A DNA stretch of 31,467 nucleotides from JBBTRP01 sp038065125 (lineage in GTDB: Bacteria; Patescibacteriota; Patescibacteriia; JACQRZ01), in assembly GCA_038065125.1 (NCBI GenBank), contig JBBTRP010000019.1:1-31467 (forward strand). The letters are read 5' to 3'. The notes under the pieces were generated by a model. The model searched no databases and had not been told where the DNA came from. It was given only the letters and a program-made list of their open reading frames with translations. The position numbers and the translations under genes are program-made. Shown piece after piece: positions 30,992 to 31,467 of the stretch (its first letter is position 1; each line of letters begins with the position of its first letter).

Positions 30992-31467
30992 TTATTCAAT
31001 GATCCCGCCACCCAAGACAACGAGGCCTTTATAAAAAACGATCGACTGACCGGGGGTGACAGCCCTCTGCGAAGAGTCGAACAGAACCCCCAACTTCTTA
31101 CCCCTACCCTTTACCCTGCATCTTTGAAGCGGCTGGCGGTAGCGGATTCGCGCCCTGCAGGAGAACGGAAGTTTTGGAGCAGTGCCGCTGATCCAGTGTA
31201 TGTGTGAGCACACCAACCCTTCTCTGAACAGTTCTGGGTTGTCGCGTCCCTTGGCGACCGTAACGATATTCTTTTTTATATCTTTCCCTGTGACGTAGTA
31301 GGGGGCATCTCCGCCGCCGTATCCGATGCCGTGACGCTGTCCGACCGTATAGTACTGCGCGCCCTCATGGGTTCCCACAACCGTTCCGTCGCTGGTGAGA
31401 AGCTGTCCCGCCCGCGAAGTAAGTTGAGGCTTTAAAAAATCCTTCATGGCGATCTTGCCGATAAAAC
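30992..31467 (-). CDS. mnmA: tRNA-specific 2-thiouridylase MnmA, C-terminal part (runs off the window)
   Basis: Thiolates U34 of tRNA-Glu, -Gln and -Lys. The frame remains open at the window edge, so only the C-terminal ~158 residues are seen: FIGKIAMKDFL, GTHEGAQYYTVGQRHGIGYGG, YYVTGKDIKKNIVTVAKG, IRYRQPLQRCRV, and RAVTPGQSIVFYKGLVVLGGGII. The PP-loop and first catalytic Cys are outside the window. Within the C-terminal barrel the segment VKGRGKKLG replaces the usual acidic loop and is encoded by a heptad-like tract (GGGTAAA, GGGTAGG, GGTAAGA; 31097-31119). Confidence 0.96.
   Translation of the reverse strand, partial: FIGKIAMKDFLKPQLTSRAGQLLTSDGTVVGTHEGAQYYTVGQRHGIGYGGGDAPYYVTGKDIKKNIVTVAKGRDNPELFREGLVCSHIHWISGTAPKLPFSCRARIRYRQPLQRCRVKGRGKKLGVLFDSSQRAVTPGQSIVFYKGLVVLGGGIIE

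Overview
The window looks like a chromosome fragment from a reduced-genome bacterium, most likely a member of the Candidate Phyla Radiation (Patescibacteria, Parcubacteria-like). The reasons are a minimal cell-division/murein cluster, an alanyl-tRNA synthetase of 582 residues that lacks its C-terminal domain, a PriA homologue with eroded helicase motifs, a short TsaB, an RNA polymerase alpha subunit without its C-terminal domain, mostly Shine-Dalgarno-less starts, and densely packed genes. TGA is used as a normal stop. A run of exactly 100 N marks a scaffold join, so this is probably a metagenome assembly. The lineage call is inference; no marker phylogeny was possible.

Layout. 1-5350 (minus strand): a division and cell-wall cluster, mraZ-rsmH-ftsL-ftsI-murF, ending in tRNA-Glu(CTC). 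It is driven from a clear promoter with three MraZ boxes. 5377-8305 (minus): a small two-helix membrane protein with its own terminator, then rarA, tsaB and a WecG/TagA/CpsF glycosyltransferase. 8307-15957 (plus): clpB behind a CIRCE operator, a secreted murein-hydrolase-like protein with C-terminal repeats, a MEMO1-family protein translationally coupled to a degenerate PriA, and peptide deformylase. 15958-20538: a GNAT acetyltransferase, fmt, a GT2/O-antigen-ligase fusion cut by the gap, truB (also cut), acylphosphatase, and a small orphan ORF. 20618-24793 (minus): a surface-polysaccharide operon of methyltransferase, GT2, Wzx-like flippase and GT4. 24850-29034 (minus): the end of the ribosomal-protein super-operon, infA-rpmJ-rpsM-rpsK-rpsD-rpoA-rplQ-rplM-rpsI. 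29216-31467 (minus): alaS and the 3' part of mnmA.

The genes fall into three working groups. One covers translation and its fidelity: ribosomal proteins, IF-1, Fmt, Def, TruB, TsaB, MnmA, AlaRS, RsmH and tRNA-Glu. The second builds and modifies the envelope: MraZ, FtsL, FtsI, MurF, a secreted hydrolase, glycosyltransferases, a flippase and a ligase/polymerase-like protein. The third handles genome maintenance and stress: RarA, PriA-like and ClpB.

The most unusual signal is a set of intercistronic elements built on a 7-base period. Each starts at, or just before, the stop codon of one gene. Four of them end a few bases before the ATG of the next gene. Two copies 15 kb apart match at 96 of 107 positions without gaps. 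Other notable points are an acidic tail with an AT-hook-like motif in place of the alpha-CTD, a probably helicase-dead PriA, a leader hairpin with a T tract in front of infA, and two small SD-bearing orphan genes among SD-less neighbours.
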